Assembly (NCBI GenBank): GCA_037481875.1
Contig: JBBFKY010000008.1
Location: 90,691-154,690 of the forward strand
Length of the DNA: 64,000 nucleotides
Direction of reading: 5' to 3'
From: Desulfosoma sp.
GTDB lineage: Bacteria; Desulfobacterota; Syntrophobacteria; Syntrophobacterales; DSM-9756
A program made the translations under genes and the position numbers. Within the stretch, counting starts at the first letter, position 1. Each line of letters opens with the position of its first letter. The notes below the pieces were generated by a model that saw only the letters and a list, made by a program, of their open reading frames with translations, was not told the origin of the DNA and ran no database searches. Positions 63,921-64,000 of the stretch are shown one piece after another.

Positions 63921-64000
63921 TCAACCTGGGCAAAATTTGAGAAAAACACTCCGAAACGCTTGAAAGGCGGGACAATGCCGACCAAACTGGAGCTTCAGCC
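63921..64000 (-). CDS. IS1380-family transposase, C-terminal end (5' part outside window)
   Basis: Reading in from the right edge on the minus strand, the last 25 residues are LKLQFGRHCPAFQAFRSVFLKF... ending at TGA. This is the characteristic IS1380-type C-terminus (basic strand then CPAFxAFRSV). Whether the element is intact cannot be seen. The adjacent 63660-63920 holds short repeats (GAGTCATTGACTC, 63791-63803) that could belong to its terminal region. Confidence 0.55.
   Translation of the reverse strand, partial: LKLQFGRHCPAFQAFRSVFLKFCPG

Overview
This is a gene-dense, moderately GC-rich bacterial chromosome segment with short intergenic gaps and many 4-bp start/stop overlaps. Its gene types point to an anaerobic, motile Desulfobacterota (deltaproteobacterial) lineage, plausibly a Syntrophobacteria-type sulfate reducer: cytoplasmic molybdopterin and Fe-S oxidoreductases, NuoG/GltD-like redox subunits, a TauE/SafE anion exporter, an NtrC-type two-component system, a stand-alone corrinoid-type Fe-S domain, and a CsrA/FliW-controlled flagellar region. 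The lineage is inferred from gene content; no rRNA or tRNA gene is visible.

Layout. 0-10 kb: the end of a DUF1786 gene, ligA, acyP and a small membrane protein on the plus strand. They meet tilS and a membrane protein on the minus strand. purC then heads a plus-strand operon with a ParB-like protein, a spore-photoproduct-lyase-like radical SAM protein and a thioredoxin/HEAT protein. 10-14.5 kb: a small Fe-S protein and a membrane protein/histidine kinase/NtrC regulator operon. 14.7-21.8 kb: a minus-strand redox cluster with a NuoG-like Fe-S protein, a CBS protein, an SH3-like small protein, a NuoF-tail/GltD-like flavoprotein, a four-cluster ferredoxin, a molybdopterin oxidoreductase and a receiver protein. 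22-27.7 kb: a noncoding kilobase rich in palindromic repeats, a TauE/SafE exporter with a membrane partner, an acyl-CoA dehydrogenase and a membrane J-domain protein with three C-terminal repeats.

27.8-49.2 kb is a flagellar and glycosylation region. On the plus strand lie an HDOD protein, csrA, an MNT/HEPN pair and fliW. On the minus strand lie flagellin, fliD, two tandem fliS genes and a FliT/FlgN-like protein. Upstream of flagellin are eight large genes: seven glycosyltransferase or Maf/CgeB-like proteins (several with TPRs or fused GT domains) and a TPR protein, followed by wecB. Three sequences with the same sigma-28 geometry (TCAA/TAAA, 16 nt, NYCGATAM) precede fliD, flagellin and the HDOD gene. 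The flagellin leader carries an exact core match to the CsrA binding consensus plus a GGA over its ribosome binding site. The sequence therefore shows a complete FliW-CsrA-flagellin homeostasis circuit beside its probable glycosylation machinery.

49.3-64 kb: decayed insertion-sequence debris (an IS1380-type pseudogene) separates this region from a second envelope-glycan cluster. That cluster holds a GT4, a flippase, a methyltransferase and a GT9 on the plus strand, and a GT2, a GT4, a methyltransferase, a multiply frameshifted GT4 pseudogene and a polyprenyl-phosphate GT2 on the minus strand. The window ends with an EamA transporter, an S-adenosylmethionine hydrolase and the 3' tail of another IS1380-type transposase running off the right edge.
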